Assembly (NCBI GenBank): GCA_927443345.1
Contig: CAKMKJ010000005.1
Location: 62,001-126,000 of the forward strand
Direction of reading: 5' to 3'
DNA from: an uncultured Anaerolineaceae bacterium
GTDB taxonomy: Bacteria; Chloroflexota; Anaerolineae; Anaerolineales; Anaerolineaceae
DNA: 64,000 nucleotides
The stretch's first letter is position 1. The number at the start of each line of letters is the position of its first letter. The notes under the pieces were generated by a model that was given only the letters and a program-made list of their open reading frames with translations, did no database searches and had not been told where the DNA came from. Shown here piece after piece: positions 15,637 through 24,448 of this stretch. The position numbers and the translations under genes are program-made.

Positions 15637-15801
15637 ATGAATGATTTTCGTAAGTTTAAAAGAGGCAGCAATTACATCAAAAATTACCTTTCGTTGAATA
15701 ACGGTATTTTGGAATATTATAGGTTATTGTCTTGTATTCCGGATGTCATTTTTGTGGCTGATCTCTTGCAAAATGTGATGTTACCCTTTCCCGACAATTA
15801 A
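15637..15801 (+). other. Short open frame of 54 codons, doubtful
   Basis: An ATG-initiated frame divergent from the dead reductase encodes MNDFRKFKRG...LLSCIPDVIFVADLLQNV. There is no clear ribosome site. The composition is protein-like and could be the stub of a regulator or PAS-type protein. I give it low weight. Apart from this and the promoter at 15870, I see no gene between 15590 and 16347. Confidence 0.2.
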
Positions 15802-15869
15802 TCAGTATCCCAAATTATTTCGGTTGGATCTTTAAAAATCTTTGACCAAAACACAAATCCCAAAACCCC

Positions 15870-15913
15870 TTGACAAAGGACATATACTTACTATAGAATA
15901 AATATTCTATAGT
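15870..15913 (+). promoter_or_regulatory. Orphan promoter overlapped by a 24-bp perfect palindrome
   Basis: TTGACA (15870-15875), 16-nt spacer and TATAGA (15892-15897) make a strong sigma-70-type promoter. The -10 sits inside a perfect inverted repeat with 11-base arms, ACTATAGAATA-AA-TATTCTATAGT (15890-15913), a typical dimeric repressor site. No convincing gene follows for ~430 bases. The site may have served a lost gene, or the palindrome may have controlled the dead reductase on the other strand. Confidence 0.65.
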
Positions 15914-16003
15914 CTCATTGCTACATGGTTCCTTAAAAACTTAATCCCTCACCCATCGGTCTGATATTCTTTGAATCTTAAAAATATCTCGGTATGTCAT
16001 TAC

Positions 16004-16027
16004 TGATTCGTGCATAAGAACGAATCA
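16004..16027. repeat. Inverted repeat TGATTCGT / ACGAATCA
   Basis: TGATTCGT (16004-16011) and ACGAATCA (16020-16027) are perfect 8-base arms around an 8-base loop. Related words (ACGATTCA, TGATTCGTTT, ACGAATCA) recur up to ~16130. The stretch is AT-rich, non-coding and of unknown role. Confidence 0.5.
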
Positions 16028-16347
16028 ATACAAATCAAAACGATTCAGTGATTTTCGGGGTTTCAGAAGCTGATTTTGATTCGTTTTATTCGTTTTCGAT
16101 TTTTTTCTGGAACAAATACGAATCAACTTAATAAAAATTGGTGTACTCAAAAAATGTACGGGGGCTTTATATCTCTTATGAAAGGCGTCCTCCACAGCAT
16201 TCATTTAGATGCAATTGCCCTCTTCAAGAAACCGTGTTTCCATCCTGAGATTATTAAATCATTAAATCGACAAATCCATTTTTAAATCACGGAGAGTTTT
16301 TACTTATGCTATACTCTCCCTAACTAAAACCATATGAAAGCGAACGT

Positions 16348-18069
16348 ATGAATATCAGCAAGAAAATCACATATACCCTCATGGCGATATTGATCTCGGG
16401 ACTGTTGTCCTTGCCGCTAACGCTGGTTAGTCCTTCAGGAGTGGAATCCGTGTTTTGGATGGGGGTCTCCAAAGCGCGGCTGGTAGTTTTTGCAGTCCAT
16501 TTGCTTGCTGTCGCGATCGTGGCGATTGTGATGGTCATTGGTGTCAAACGTGAATATAAGACACCAGTGTTTCTACGATTCAGCAAATTTCTTAACAATC
16601 CCACTTACTACCCCACCCTTCGTTATGTCCTTTTCGGGGTTTCCGTTTTCTTGAGTTTTGCTTTCGTCAACTTCTCCATTTTAATCCCGCAGGCGCTGTC
16701 TGCAATATCCGGTTGGTTGGTTTTCTCGGCATGGATGCTCTATGCGCTGTTCGTCAAACTCGTCCAGGCTCCCGCGGATTTTGTGTCTGTAAAATTCTCC
16801 TCACCCTTCCCATCATGGAAAGGTTTATCCAGAACACAAAAACGAACTGGCCTGGTGTTATTCGGGTTGGGACTGCTCTATTTCTGTCTCTTCATCCCGC
16901 TCAATCTTGAAAACTCAGCCACGCGTAACGAATTGAATCTGGATGAAATGCTGATGCTTCCGCATGTCGAAAAGATGCTTTCTGCCCAACCAAACCTGCA
17001 AACAGCGCTTTACCGCTTCTTGGTTTATGGTGATTACATCTACGGATTTTTGTTTTACGGCTTTTCAGCGTTTCTTTTATTGCCAGTAAAACTCATCTAC
17101 GGTCCAAGCTATATAGATCATCTGCAATTGAATATGCTGCTGTTGCGCCAATTTGCCAACGTTCTGCCTGCGATTTTGTCATGCTTCTTCGTCACCTGGC
17201 TGGCGACGCATTTCAAGAAACTTTGGACCTCCATAATTCTGTTTATCATTCTGCTCACCCTACCAGGGGTCGTTTACATCAACAATACCTTCTGGCACCC
17301 GGATGCGATCAACCTATTATTTATTGTGTTAACTTTATATTACCTTGACCGCGACCAATTCAAATTCGGTCCCAATTTTTTCTTTGCGGCGATAACCTGC
17401 GGTGCCTCCATCGCTACGCGGCTCTTCGGGGTTTTCTTCTTTCTAGCAATTGGCGGCCTTTTGGCTGCTGGAACGATCAAGAAAGTACTCACTCCCCGAA
17501 AGGTGTTGATATCAGGGTTGCTTTTCATTGTTCTAATGGTTGGGGCAATACTGGTTTCAAACCCTTACACTTTTAGTCCGGGCGAATTGAATGCAGCCAA
17601 AGCCACCTTCGAACACAGACAATCCGTGCTGGCAAGCGGAATCAATGAACCAGACCCTGATAACATCTACCGCACCGGCTTTGACGCCTGGTGGCCGTTC
17701 TTTACTCGTGATTATGGCAATGGGGTTACACTGGCCTTTCTTTCCATCTCCGCTCTGGTCGGCGCCCTCGGCAAGAGTCGTAAGGCTTTCTATGGCGCGC
17801 TGCTAGTCTGGCTAGTCGTGATCAGCACCTATCTGATCGGTTTTGTGCTGGTCAAGTCACCCTGGTATATTCTGCCATTTCTCATTCCGCTTTATGGCGC
17901 AGCGATGGCCATACCTGAGAACCTTGATGGTGTTTTTGAGAAACTCCGGCTCAATCCAGAAATTGCACGAATTGTTAAGATTGGTATCTTTGTATTGATA
18001 ACGACTTTGGGATTAATCCAATTGGTACAAAATCTGCAAACCTTAATCCCTGTCTTTTTGACAATATAA
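16348..18069 (+). CDS. GT-C-like integral membrane glycosyltransferase
   Basis: 573 residues with about 12-13 hydrophobic segments. A large loop after the fourth segment contains ATRNELNLDEMLMLP, where paired acidic residues lie as in the first extracytoplasmic loop of PMT/ArnT-type GT-C enzymes, followed by YRFLVYGDYIYG. Later segments include NNTFWHPDAINLLFIVLTLYYL, also typical of this class. The likely activity is transfer of a sugar from a lipid-linked donor outside the membrane. An extended -10 (TGCTATACT, 16307-16315) lies ~35 nt before the ATG. It is followed 18 nt later by a phosphoesterase gene, probably cotranscribed. No partner identifies the acceptor. Confidence 0.75.
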   Translation: MNISKKITYTLMAILISGLLSLPLTLVSPSGVESVFWMGVSKARLVVFAVHLLAVAIVAIVMVIGVKREYKTPVFLRFSKFLNNPTYYPTLRYVLFGVSVFLSFAFVNFSILIPQALSAISGWLVFSAWMLYALFVKLVQAPADFVSVKFSSPFPSWKGLSRTQKRTGLVLFGLGLLYFCLFIPLNLENSATRNELNLDEMLMLPHVEKMLSAQPNLQTALYRFLVYGDYIYGFLFYGFSAFLLLPVKLIYGPSYIDHLQLNMLLLRQFANVLPAILSCFFVTWLATHFKKLWTSIILFIILLTLPGVVYINNTFWHPDAINLLFIVLTLYYLDRDQFKFGPNFFFAAITCGASIATRLFGVFFFLAIGGLLAAGTIKKVLTPRKVLISGLLFIVLMVGAILVSNPYTFSPGELNAAKATFEHRQSVLASGINEPDPDNIYRTGFDAWWPFFTRDYGNGVTLAFLSISALVGALGKSRKAFYGALLVWLVVISTYLIGFVLVKSPWYILPFLIPLYGAAMAIPENLDGVFEKLRLNPEIARIVKIGIFVLITTLGLIQLVQNLQTLIPVFLTI

Positions 18070-18087
18070 AAACCAAAAAAGGTTTTG

Positions 18088-18852
18088 ATGACCAAGATCG
18101 CCATCCTCTCTGATTTACACGGAAACATGCCAGCCATCGAAAAAGTGCTCGCCGACCTCAAAACCCGACAAATTGAACGCGTCTTCTGCTTGGGAGACCT
18201 GGTTTCAGGTCCATTGTGGCCCAGGGAAACCATTGAACTTCTCATGCAGCAAGATTGGACGTACGTTCGTGGTAATCATGACCGTAAACTGGTAGAAAGC
18301 GCCCCGGAAAAGCTTAGCGAATCGGATAGATACGCTTACAAGCTCCTAGACAAGAAACACCTGGATTGGCTGGCGACTTTGCCTTCTACGCTTGAAATTG
18401 AAGATACCTTTTTCCTGTGCCACGGATCCCCATCAAAAGACACAACTTACTTGCTGGAAACAATAGAAAGTGGCAGGGTGCGACTTTCAACGCCTGAAGA
18501 GATCAAGCCCAAAGTGACCGGCATTCGCGTGCCAGTGCTGCTCTGCGGACACTCTCATACACCGCGGGTGGTGACGCTGGAGAACGGCCTGACCATCATC
18601 AACCCGGGCAGCGTTGGCTTGCCTGCGTATGAGGATGCATCTGACGGTTATTTTGTGGTGGAGTGCGGATCACCGCACGCGCGCTATGCGGTGATTGAGA
18701 AAAATGAGGACGGTTGGAAAACCGAAAGTGTTCTCATCCCTTATGACCATGAACTTGCTGCTTCGCAAGCATACAAGAATAACCGCCCCGATTACGAAAT
18801 AGGTCTGCGCACTGGCTTTATGCGCGGAGATAAAATTCCCATTTTCGGTTGA
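18088..18852 (+). CDS. YfcE/CpdA-like metallophosphoesterase
   Basis: 254 residues with the complete calcineurin-like metal site: SDLHGN (Asp, His), LGDLVSGP, RGNHD, a CHGSP strand, GHSHTP and a NPGSVGLP turn. This is the small cytoplasmic phosphoesterase group (YfcE, MJ0936-like) that cleaves phosphodiesters or phosphoproteins in vitro; physiological substrates are mostly unknown. The ATG at 18088 gives the family start MTKIAILSDLHG; a TTG one codon upstream is less likely. It starts 18 nt after the membrane glycosyltransferase gene. No signal peptide. Confidence 0.9.
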   Translation: MTKIAILSDLHGNMPAIEKVLADLKTRQIERVFCLGDLVSGPLWPRETIELLMQQDWTYVRGNHDRKLVESAPEKLSESDRYAYKLLDKKHLDWLATLPSTLEIEDTFFLCHGSPSKDTTYLLETIESGRVRLSTPEEIKPKVTGIRVPVLLCGHSHTPRVVTLENGLTIINPGSVGLPAYEDASDGYFVVECGSPHARYAVIEKNEDGWKTESVLIPYDHELAASQAYKNNRPDYEIGLRTGFMRGDKIPIFG

Positions 18853-18977
18853 TTTTCAGCCTTACATTGAAAAATGATTTCTTAAATCAATCGACATTTC
18901 TGCCGGTTGATTTTTTGTTTGGAACTAATTTCAACCTAAAGGCGTCATTAGTGTGAGATAAATCTATTGGAGGAATA

Positions 18978-19388
18978 ATGAAAAAACATATCACAACAAT
19001 TCTAATACTCTTTACTGTGCTTGCATTACTCAGCGCCTGTTCAACACAAGCCAATCTGGTAGACACCAACTGGCAGCTCACCAGTCTGGCCGGTAAATCA
19101 CCATTAGCCGATACAAACGTGACTTTGAATTTTAGCAAAGACGCCATCGGCGGCAATGACGGATGCAACACTTACGGCGGGTCTTACACATCTGCCAAGG
19201 ATACAATCACATTTGGAAATGATATCTTCTCCACTATGATGTATTGTACAGATGAGATTGCAGTTCAATACCTGGCTTATTACGATACTTTGAATCAGGC
19301 TGCAACTTACAAAATCACTGACGGCACCCTGTCATTATTTGATGCCAACGGAATCAAACTGGCTGAATTCGCTGCCAGCCAGAATTAA
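18978..19388 (+). CDS. META-domain lipoprotein
   Basis: 136 residues. The signal ends in a lipobox LLSACS with the lipidated Cys near residue 21, so the protein should be anchored on the outer face of the membrane. The rest is a META (HslJ-like) domain: DTNWQLTSLAGK, LNFSKDAIGGNDGCNTYGGSY with the conserved GxxGCNxYxG pattern, FSTMMYC and a final LSLFDANG strand. META domains are small beta proteins linked to heat or motility phenotypes, without defined chemistry. A GGAGG site stands before the ATG. It is convergent with, and overlaps by 4 nt, the next gene on the opposite strand. Confidence 0.9.
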   Translation: MKKHITTILILFTVLALLSACSTQANLVDTNWQLTSLAGKSPLADTNVTLNFSKDAIGGNDGCNTYGGSYTSAKDTITFGNDIFSTMMYCTDEIAVQYLAYYDTLNQAATYKITDGTLSLFDANGIKLAEFAASQN

Positions 19389-20836
19389 TTCTGCTCTGCT
19401 TTGATAAAGATAAGCTCCCGCTCATCCCTGTAAATCTCAATCCAGTTGATGGATGAAGAGACCGCTGTGATGAGCGGTTTTTCATTTACTTGATCCAATA
19501 ACAACAGATTAACGCCGTATCCATCCAGAATTTCTTGCCAATCATAAGACGCGCGCAATAAACGTTTATTGTCAACAAATATCTGTTCGTCAAAATCTTC
19601 AATGCGATTGGTCACCCAAACAGGTCGCTCAGGCAGCGCATAAGACATGTAAATGGATGCCACCCAATTCGCCCAAAGGTGTTCGGGCAGTTCGGGGTGC
19701 GCCTTGATCCATTCCACTGCCTGGACGGGGGTGGTGTCGGTCAGGGGTTCAGGCGCTTGTGCCCACCAGTGCTGCCGAATCCCGGGTAAAAAGGCAAGCG
19801 GAAAGATTAGCATCAGTAAGCCAAGAGTTATATTGAAACTTCGACGTGGAAACACTGGCCGCGAATCAATGAACCGCTCCAACCAGTGGGATGCAAGCTG
19901 TGCCAGCAGCAAAGCCTCCATCAGCGAGAACCATACTACATAGCGGATGCTCGATAACGCCATCCAGCCAAAACCCAAAAACCACACCCACCACACTAGT
20001 TTGACCTTCACCTTGCTATAAGCGGTGACCAATGCAACCACCAAAATAGAACCAAAGAACAGGTTTAACTGCCACCCCTGGTTCATAGGCGGCTGCCATT
20101 CATAACTATAAGTTTTGATCAGGTCATTGCCGATCATCCCGGCGGTGTTCGCCCACAAGTTAAAGCCATATGGATTAATTAAAGTAACCGCCAAACTGAT
20201 TATTAACCCAATGGCAAGATGTTTACGCCTGCTTGAACCAAAGATCAGTGCGGAAATCAACAGTACAAACAACAAGATAAAAGATCCGTGCAGGTTCACC
20301 CAGAGCAGCGATATTATGGGCAGCAGCCAGAGCATGCGGTTACTTCCATGCAACCATTTGAGCAAGATCAACAAAGTTAGGCCAAACAAAGGCAGTGCAA
20401 AAATCTGCGGTCGGGTAGACCAGTTATTGCTGCCCATTAATGCCGCCACCAGAAGCACGAGACTTGCCGAGACCGGTCCGAGTTTGAGTTCACGCAAACA
20501 GAGCCAAATAAATACATATACCCCCACCACGCAGAGGCCCATTACAAGTGCGGTAAGCGTCAAACCACCGGCCTTATAGATGCCCAACAAAGCCACAGAG
20601 GCAAGCCAATACGAGAATAATGCTGGTTGCCCTGCGCTGGTGTAAGTCATAAACTCGGTGGTGGGGATGGCCTGGGTGCGAACTATTTGCTCGCCAATCC
20701 GCAGATAAGTCCAGAAATCGCTGGGCTCAAGCGGCATCAGCACAACGATAATGAAGATGAGCGCCAGCACCAGACTAAGCATCAAGAAACCTGAATGTGA
20801 AGGTTTGCCCTTAGGTTCAGCGGCAGCCTGGCTCAA
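19385..20836 (-). CDS. Polytopic membrane protein, GT-C-like, paralogue 1
   Basis: 483 residues with about 10-11 hydrophobic segments and a soluble C-terminal ~90 residues. Motifs shared with the upstream paralogue: DFWTYLRIGEQIV, TTEFMTYT, YWLAS, TRPQIF, WVNLHGSFI, INPYGFNLW, WMALSSIRYVVWF. The layout resembles GT-C glycosyltransferases with acidic residues in the first outer loop, but I cannot name a family. The C-terminal part (NRIEDFDEQ, DNKRLLRASYDWQEILDGYGVNLLLLD) is a small alpha/beta domain. Its start overlaps the paralogue's stop by 4 nt. Probably a cell-surface sugar- or lipid-processing enzyme; function unproven. Confidence 0.75.
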   Translation of the reverse strand: MSQAAAEPKGKPSHSGFLMLSLVLALIFIIVVLMPLEPSDFWTYLRIGEQIVRTQAIPTTEFMTYTSAGQPALFSYWLASVALLGIYKAGGLTLTALVMGLCVVGVYVFIWLCLRELKLGPVSASLVLLVAALMGSNNWSTRPQIFALPLFGLTLLILLKWLHGSNRMLWLLPIISLLWVNLHGSFILLFVLLISALIFGSSRRKHLAIGLIISLAVTLINPYGFNLWANTAGMIGNDLIKTYSYEWQPPMNQGWQLNLFFGSILVVALVTAYSKVKVKLVWWVWFLGFGWMALSSIRYVVWFSLMEALLLAQLASHWLERFIDSRPVFPRRSFNITLGLLMLIFPLAFLPGIRQHWWAQAPEPLTDTTPVQAVEWIKAHPELPEHLWANWVASIYMSYALPERPVWVTNRIEDFDEQIFVDNKRLLRASYDWQEILDGYGVNLLLLDQVNEKPLITAVSSSINWIEIYRDERELIFIKAEQN

Positions 20837-22305
20837 TGTGAAACTCCAGATAAAAGCGGATCAACCCTGGCAAAAATCACAGCTTGCTTATCGCGATAGA
20901 CTTCCTTCCAGGTGGGCGAAGAGGAAGCTGCGGCAATTAGATCGGGCTGGTTTTCGATGCTGGGCATGAGCAGGTTAACGCCATAATGATCAAGCAGCGA
21001 TTGCCAATCGAAATCCGCTTTGGCAATGCGCTTGTTGTCGTCAAACTGCTCAAGCGGAAAATCTTCAAAACGGTTGGTCATAAACAGGCTGCGCTCTGGC
21101 AGCGCGGATGTCAAATAGGTGGAATAAGTAAAATCGCTCCATAAATTATCAGGGAGTTGTGGATTTGCCTTAAGCCAAACAACCGCTTGAACAGGTGTAG
21201 TTGAGCTGTAGACTGGAGGGGATTGCTGCCACCAGGCGGCGCGCAGCCCGGGTAGCAATGCAATTGGGAATAAGAGAAGAAGTACACCGAGCATGCGATT
21301 GAATCCGAGGTTCTGAAAACGGTTCTTCCCTTCTAGATGGCGGACGAAAAACGGAGAAAGGATCATACCCAACAACAAGGCTTCAACCGGCAGGAACCAA
21401 ACGCCATATCGTACTGTTGAAAGTGCCATCCAACCAAAACCGATGAACCAAACCCAAAAGAGGAAATTTATCTTCGGTTTGATGAAGGCGGTTAAGACAG
21501 GAATTGCCAGCAATGTGGCGTAAAAGAGGTTCGCCTGCCAACCCTCATTCGTCGGCGATGCCCATTCCAGACTGAATGCCCTGATCGCCTGACTGTTGAC
21601 CATCGAAAACATGCTGGTCCATAAACCAAACCCGTAATAATTGATGCAGGTGGCTGCAAGACTTAAAATGATGACCAAAAGCAATTTCCTTCGGCTTCCG
21701 CTGCCAAAAAGCAGGGCTGGTGTCAGCAGAAAGAATAAAATGATAAAAGATCCATGCAGGTTTGCCCATAACATGGCAACCAGCGGTAAAAACCAGATTA
21801 GTTTGTGGTCTTTGTGCTGCCAACGAAGGATTGCCAGCAGAGCGAAGCCGAAGAGCGGATAAGACAGCAACTGCGGCCGAGTGGCCCAATAATTTACGCC
21901 TACCAGACCGGTAAGAATCAAAACAAATGCCGAAGTAAGTGCCCCCACCTTGAGTTTTCTCAGACAGAACCACATAAATGTATAAAAAATGCCCACGCAT
22001 AATGCAGAAAAAAAGCCTATGAGGGTCACCCCTCCCAATTTATACAATCCCCAGAAAATTAAAGAGGGCAGCCAATAGAGGTAAATAGCAGGCTCACCAA
22101 ACCGGGTGTATGTCATAAACTCCGCATCAGGGATGCAGCCAGTAGAAACGATTTCCTGCCCAATACGCACATATGGCCAAAAATCATTTGGGAAAAGTGG
22201 CAACAACACAGCAATAGTGAGCATAAACATCAACACCAATGCAAAGATCAGAAAATCCGCTTTACCGCGAGGTTTTTCGTTTTGGAGGGGAGAATCAGAA
22301 ACCAT
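20833..22305 (-). CDS. Polytopic membrane protein, GT-C-like, paralogue 2
   Basis: About 490 residues. Nearly every motif of the downstream gene recurs in the same order (DFWPYVRIGQEIV, AEFMTYTRFGEPA, YWLPS, TRPQLL, WANLHGSFI, INYYGFGLW, and a C-terminal DFDWQSLLDHYGVNLLMP), so the two are tandem duplicates that have diverged along their whole length. The ATG at 22305 begins MVSDSPLQNEK and matches the length of the partner's N-terminus; the frame stays open to 22392 but this extension is unlike its partner. Translation of the second gene is probably coupled. The pair may work together as a heteromer. Confidence 0.72.
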   Translation of the reverse strand: MVSDSPLQNEKPRGKADFLIFALVLMFMLTIAVLLPLFPNDFWPYVRIGQEIVSTGCIPDAEFMTYTRFGEPAIYLYWLPSLIFWGLYKLGGVTLIGFFSALCVGIFYTFMWFCLRKLKVGALTSAFVLILTGLVGVNYWATRPQLLSYPLFGFALLAILRWQHKDHKLIWFLPLVAMLWANLHGSFIILFFLLTPALLFGSGSRRKLLLVIILSLAATCINYYGFGLWTSMFSMVNSQAIRAFSLEWASPTNEGWQANLFYATLLAIPVLTAFIKPKINFLFWVWFIGFGWMALSTVRYGVWFLPVEALLLGMILSPFFVRHLEGKNRFQNLGFNRMLGVLLLLFPIALLPGLRAAWWQQSPPVYSSTTPVQAVVWLKANPQLPDNLWSDFTYSTYLTSALPERSLFMTNRFEDFPLEQFDDNKRIAKADFDWQSLLDHYGVNLLMPSIENQPDLIAAASSSPTWKEVYRDKQAVIFARVDPLLSGVSH

Positions 22306-22420
22306 ATGAATAGAATACTCGAAAACTTGAAAAATGGTCAAGCGTGCTTGATGATTATGAAATCTTATTGCAAGGTGATAGAAGAAGTGCATTTCATAGA
22401 AAATTCAGACAATCACACGG

Positions 22421-22433
22421 TATAATTTTCTGC
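22421..22433 (+). promoter_or_regulatory. -10 element of a probably leaderless transcript
   Basis: TATAAT at 22421-22426 lies seven bases before the ATG at 22434, so transcription would start at or next to the start codon. No ribosome site exists before this ATG. A clear -35 is not visible. Confidence 0.55.
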
Positions 22434-22991
22434 ATGCCTGAAGAACTTTACATTAGTGTGGATGTTGAGACCGCGGGGCCGATCCCCGCGGATTTTGCGC
22501 TTCTATCAATTGGCGCTTGTCTTGTGGAAAACCCATCCACAGCCTTTTATATTGAATTGCAGCCAGACCGTGAGCAAGTTTCTGCTGAAGCCCTTGCGGT
22601 GCATGGTTTATCGCTTGAGATACTCAAAAAAGACGGCACCCCTGCCCGCGAAGCCATGCAAGCCTTCGCCGACTGGGTCAAAAGCATAACGGGTGAAAAT
22701 CAACGTCCGGTTTTTGTTGCTTTAAATGCACCCTTCGACTGGATGTTCATCAACGATTATTTTCACCGTTACCTGGGTGCCAACCCCTTCGGACACAGTG
22801 CTCTGGATATTAAAGCTTATTTTATGGGTCAGACCGGCGTAGATTGGGGACAAACCTCCATGCAGCACATGTCTGACCATTTTCTGGATGAACGCCATCT
22901 CACCCATAATGCATTGGCAGATGCGCAAGACCAGGCTGAGATTTTCAAAATGATCCTTAATCAATCTTCCACAATTACCCGCACAGAATAG
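22434..22991 (+). CDS. DnaQ-like 3'-5' exonuclease
   Basis: 185 residues with the DEDDh exonuclease pattern: SVDVETAGP (Asp-x-Glu, motif I), ALNAPFDWMFINDYF (motif II, Asp), and HNALADAQDQAEI (motif III, His and Asp). It lacks polymerase or other domains and resembles stand-alone RNase T/ExoX-like enzymes, with DNA or RNA 3' ends as substrate. Frame and motifs favour the ATG at 22434; a longer frame to 22344 has no supporting similarity. The TATAAT directly before the ATG suggests a leaderless mRNA, common in some Chloroflexota and Actinobacteria. It is divergent from the GT-C-like pair. Confidence 0.88.
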   Translation: MPEELYISVDVETAGPIPADFALLSIGACLVENPSTAFYIELQPDREQVSAEALAVHGLSLEILKKDGTPAREAMQAFADWVKSITGENQRPVFVALNAPFDWMFINDYFHRYLGANPFGHSALDIKAYFMGQTGVDWGQTSMQHMSDHFLDERHLTHNALADAQDQAEIFKMILNQSSTITRTE

Positions 22992-23078
22992 ACGTACCTT
23001 ATCTCCTTTCCCAATTATTCATGGTTATTTGCTATACTCAAGAGAAATAAGGTAGAACTGTTTTTATAGGAGAAAATC

Positions 23079-24404
23079 ATGTCGAACACTTCCACAGACA
23101 AACAAATCGACCTCGAACGCATCATGGAATCTGCCAAACGTCTGGGAGTAGAGATCGAAGAAGATGAAGCCCTGCAATGGTTGACAAGCATGGCCTCCGC
23201 AAAAGATGATGACAACATCACCATGAACACCCGTACAGGCGTGTTTGGTCATAAGATCAGCATGCTTGATTTCAGCGACAAAGAGCTTGAGTATTTCAAA
23301 CGCGTCGGCCGAATTGTAGAATTCGAAGACATCCCCGGCCAGGTAGAAACAGCCCTTGCGCTTTCAGGTTCCTCTGCCCAATCCAAAATTCAATCCTATC
23401 CAGGCGATTGCGATTATTTTGAACGCGTTAATATCATTGCGCCAACTCATGAAGAAGCCTGTACCATCCTGGCCCGCATCATGCTTGAGAAATCACTCAG
23501 CTCTCTTCAAGGACCCAATTACCAGCTCATCGAAGTAAAATATGGCTCCTATCCAGTGGATATGGTGATCGGAGATCAAAAGAACAGAGCCGGAACACCG
23601 ATTGCCTGGCGCTCTGATCAACTAAAAGCTGGCAAAATTGAAGGCTTCACACCCGAGGGCTCTGCTTTGACTGTCACCTGGCAGGAAGCCAGTTCTGATC
23701 CGGGTTGGTGTAAGTTAGACTGGGTGGTGGCAGACCCCATCCGCAAACAGTTGGCTAACGCCAGCAATATGCTGGATGTAACCTGGGAAGCCCCAGACGG
23801 CAAAATTTCACCATTGGACGGTTATCTAGACCCTTATTTTCAAGAAATTTACCTTGATGCTGCATCTGTTCCTATTTTCTCAAAATTGGCTCAACATGTT
23901 TCAGGCAATGCGCTGGATGACTATGTGACTGCGCTTGAACGCGAAGTAAAGAAGTACCTAACCAAAGATATCAATTACGGCAAAGTTGCCAAACGTATGT
24001 ATAACATCTTCCGCCTGACAGGAAGATACGAAGAAGCAAGTTTCTTGCGCGAACTATTTGATGAACCAGCCACCATGCTCTATCAGATCTGGTCCTTAAT
24101 CCGCACCATAGATGATGCCAGTGTACCCGGATCAAGCATCACCCGTGCGCAACTGCTTCAATCCACTGATAACCTGATCCTGGCAGTCATCAAAACCCTT
24201 GAAGGAGAAGAAGAGACGGAGATTGTTAGCCATTTATTAAAACTTCGAGATGCCCTGGCTGACACCGCGGGTAAACAAATTTTGACTAACCAGGCTGAAA
24301 TTGCGCGCAGCATGGTCATCAACCTGGTTAACAACTTCTTCTACGAACGGTTGACTGCACTGCCAACCATTAAGGATTACATGGAAGAATTTCAGAACCA
24401 TTAA
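23079..24404 (+). CDS. Unknown protein with nucleotidyltransferase-like motif
   Basis: 441 residues, no signal peptide or membrane segment. Residues ~94-113 read GSSAQSKIQSYPGDCDYFER: a Gly-Ser followed 12 residues later by Asp-x-Asp, the spacing of the pol-beta nucleotidyltransferase core (hGS-x(9-13)-D-h-D). A third acidic residue could come from the following IEVKYG strand region. The rest has an alpha/beta middle part (WRSDQLKAGKIEGFTPEG, ATWQEASSDPGWCKLDW-like strand) and a helical C-terminal ~170 residues (REVKKYLTKDINYGKVAKRMYNIFRLTGRYEEA). A TATACT box (23033-23038) and an AGGAG site precede it. I do not recognise a named family. The next gene starts at or just after its stop. Confidence 0.6.
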   Translation: MSNTSTDKQIDLERIMESAKRLGVEIEEDEALQWLTSMASAKDDDNITMNTRTGVFGHKISMLDFSDKELEYFKRVGRIVEFEDIPGQVETALALSGSSAQSKIQSYPGDCDYFERVNIIAPTHEEACTILARIMLEKSLSSLQGPNYQLIEVKYGSYPVDMVIGDQKNRAGTPIAWRSDQLKAGKIEGFTPEGSALTVTWQEASSDPGWCKLDWVVADPIRKQLANASNMLDVTWEAPDGKISPLDGYLDPYFQEIYLDAASVPIFSKLAQHVSGNALDDYVTALEREVKKYLTKDINYGKVAKRMYNIFRLTGRYEEASFLRELFDEPATMLYQIWSLIRTIDDASVPGSSITRAQLLQSTDNLILAVIKTLEGEEETEIVSHLLKLRDALADTAGKQILTNQAEIARSMVINLVNNFFYERLTALPTIKDYMEEFQNH

Positions 24405-24448
24405 TGCACCTGGACAGAAACAAGATGCTATCTAAACGGAGGATCATT

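Noticed and set aside
16076..16285. Plus-strand open frame of 69 codons after the orphan promoter
   Set aside because: No ribosome site, low-complexity Phe/Arg start, spans AT-rich repeat words; not convincing as a gene.
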